From Rhodospirillales bacterium (GTDB taxonomy: Bacteria > Pseudomonadota > Alphaproteobacteria > Acetobacterales > Acetobacteraceae): a stretch of DNA of 5,671 bases. How positions within the stretch are numbered: position 1 is the first letter of the stretch; each line of letters starts with the position of its first letter. The notes beneath the pieces were generated by a model. That model saw nothing but the letters and a program-made list of their open reading frames with translations, did no database searches and was not told the DNA's origin. Both the position numbers and the translations under genes were made by a program. Below are positions 5,014 through 5,671 of the stretch, one piece after another. The stretch lies in assembly GCA_025352915.1 (NCBI GenBank), contig JANXSA010000108.1, positions 1-5,671 of the forward strand. Direction: 5' to 3'.

Positions 5014-5671
5014 TCAGGTGAGGGGTGTTGGCGGGAGGGGTGAGATTTCAAGCCCGGTCTCGATGGCGCCGTCGATCGGGGCGCTGAGGTTCCAGGCGAT
5101 CCCGCTGGCGTGGAAGAGAATTTCGGCGACGCCGTGGACGGCGGCGCCCGCCATCGGCCCGATGATCATCTGGCCGAAGCCATGGCGGGTGGGGGTTGCG
5201 ACCGGCGGGCCACCATCCTCCAGCCAGGACATGGAAAAGGCCTGTTGGCAGTTGGCATCTACCCGCCAGGAGATGCACACCCGGCCCTCGCGGTTCGACA
5301 GCGCGCCGTATTTGCCGGCGTTGGTGGCGAGTTCGTGCAGTGCCATGCCGATGCCCTGGGCGGCGGCCGCCGAAAGCCGCGCGGGCGGGCCATCGAGTAG
5401 CACGCGGGTGCCGATCAGGTCCTTGAAATGGGCGAGCTGGCCGGTGACGAGTTCCGCCACATCGACGCCCCGCCATTGGTTTTCGACCAGCAGGTCATGG
5501 CTGGCGGCGAGGCCGATGACGCGCTCGGACACACGGGCGACGAAGGTTTCCGGGTCGCCGTGCCGGGCGGTTTGGCGGATCATGGCCTGGACCACGCCGA
5601 GCAGGTTCTTGGCGCGATGGTTGACCTCGGCCATCAGCAGCAAGGCGTGCTGCTCGGCGCGCTTGCGCTCG
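5014..5671 (-). CDS. HWE-family sensor histidine kinase, C-terminal part
   Basis: The 3' portion of a histidine kinase is visible: 218 codons from 5670 down to the stop at 5014, open through the window edge, so the true start and the sensor region are missing. Counting visible residues, ERKRAEQHALLLMAEVNHRAKNLL puts the phospho-accepting H18 in an H-box with the arginine typical of HWE kinases; HELATNAGKYGALSN (112-126) is the ATP-binding N-box with its characteristic histidine; and SWLEDGGPPV (148-157) holds the W-x-E signature, followed by GFG (164-166). These define the HWE family (HWE_HK/HATPase_c), common in alphaproteobacteria and often preceded by PAS or GAF sensor domains. The charged residues before the H-box fit the end of a linker helix. 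It lies just upstream of the single-domain response regulator in the same orientation and probably phosphorylates it. A TTG at 5643 would be a false start. Confidence 0.93.
   Translation of the reverse strand, partial: ERKRAEQHALLLMAEVNHRAKNLLGVVQAMIRQTARHGDPETFVARVSERVIGLAASHDLLVENQWRGVDVAELVTGQLAHFKDLIGTRVLLDGPPARLSAAAAQGIGMALHELATNAGKYGALSNREGRVCISWRVDANCQQAFSMSWLEDGGPPVATPTRHGFGQMIIGPMAGAAVHGVAEILFHASGIAWNLSAPIDGAIETGLEISPLPPTPLT

Noticed and set aside
4477..5043. 188-codon + strand open frame across the response regulator
   Set aside because: Glycine/arginine-rich shadow that starts within the repeat block; the - strand encodes a complete receiver domain.

Overview
The window looks like chromosomal DNA of a high-GC alphaproteobacterium, most likely from the Acetobacteraceae/Rhodospirillales. 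This rests on very GC-rich third codon positions, an HWE-family histidine kinase beside a single-domain response regulator (a typically alphaproteobacterial pairing), and two intergenic blocks of AT-rich and GC-rich hairpins of a style I remember from Acetobacteraceae genomes. The genus cannot be fixed by eye.

Left part (1-2538, + strand): an M81/MlrC-family metallopeptidase-like protein (16-1485), a 135-base spacer folded into three inverted repeats (1496-1592), and an HpcH/HpaI-family class II aldolase (1621-2388). Two bases after the aldolase stop comes a small frame that looks coding but is broken by one extra C in a C5 run (2391-2538). The two enzymes may serve one catabolic or amide/oxo-acid scavenging pathway, but the sequence does not name the substrate.

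Middle (2480-4386): an EntS-like major facilitator exporter on the - strand (start chosen at 3754) is divergent from a carboxymuconolactone decarboxylase-family protein (3844-4386, +) with a strong ribosome binding site. They share an 89-base intergenic region. The exporter has an odd codon profile: its synonymous sites favour G where its + strand neighbours favour C, so the + strand stays C-rich whichever strand codes.

Right part (4387-5671): a structured convergent spacer made of two diverged GC-rich hairpin units in opposite orientation, then two - strand genes, a single-domain response regulator (4615-4989) and the C-terminal 218 codons of an HWE histidine kinase that runs off the right edge (5014-5671). 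The kinase presumably phosphorylates the regulator. The regulator gene is bracketed by two different 14-bp tandem duplications, one across its stop codon and one across its start codon. The start duplication contains a C8 tract, leaves no Shine-Dalgarno, creates a five-codon mini-ORF that may couple translation, and puts the regulator in the same frame as the kinase, separated by one TGA and eight codons. This is the most unusual part of the window. I see no tRNA, rRNA, CRISPR array, transposase or clear defence system.
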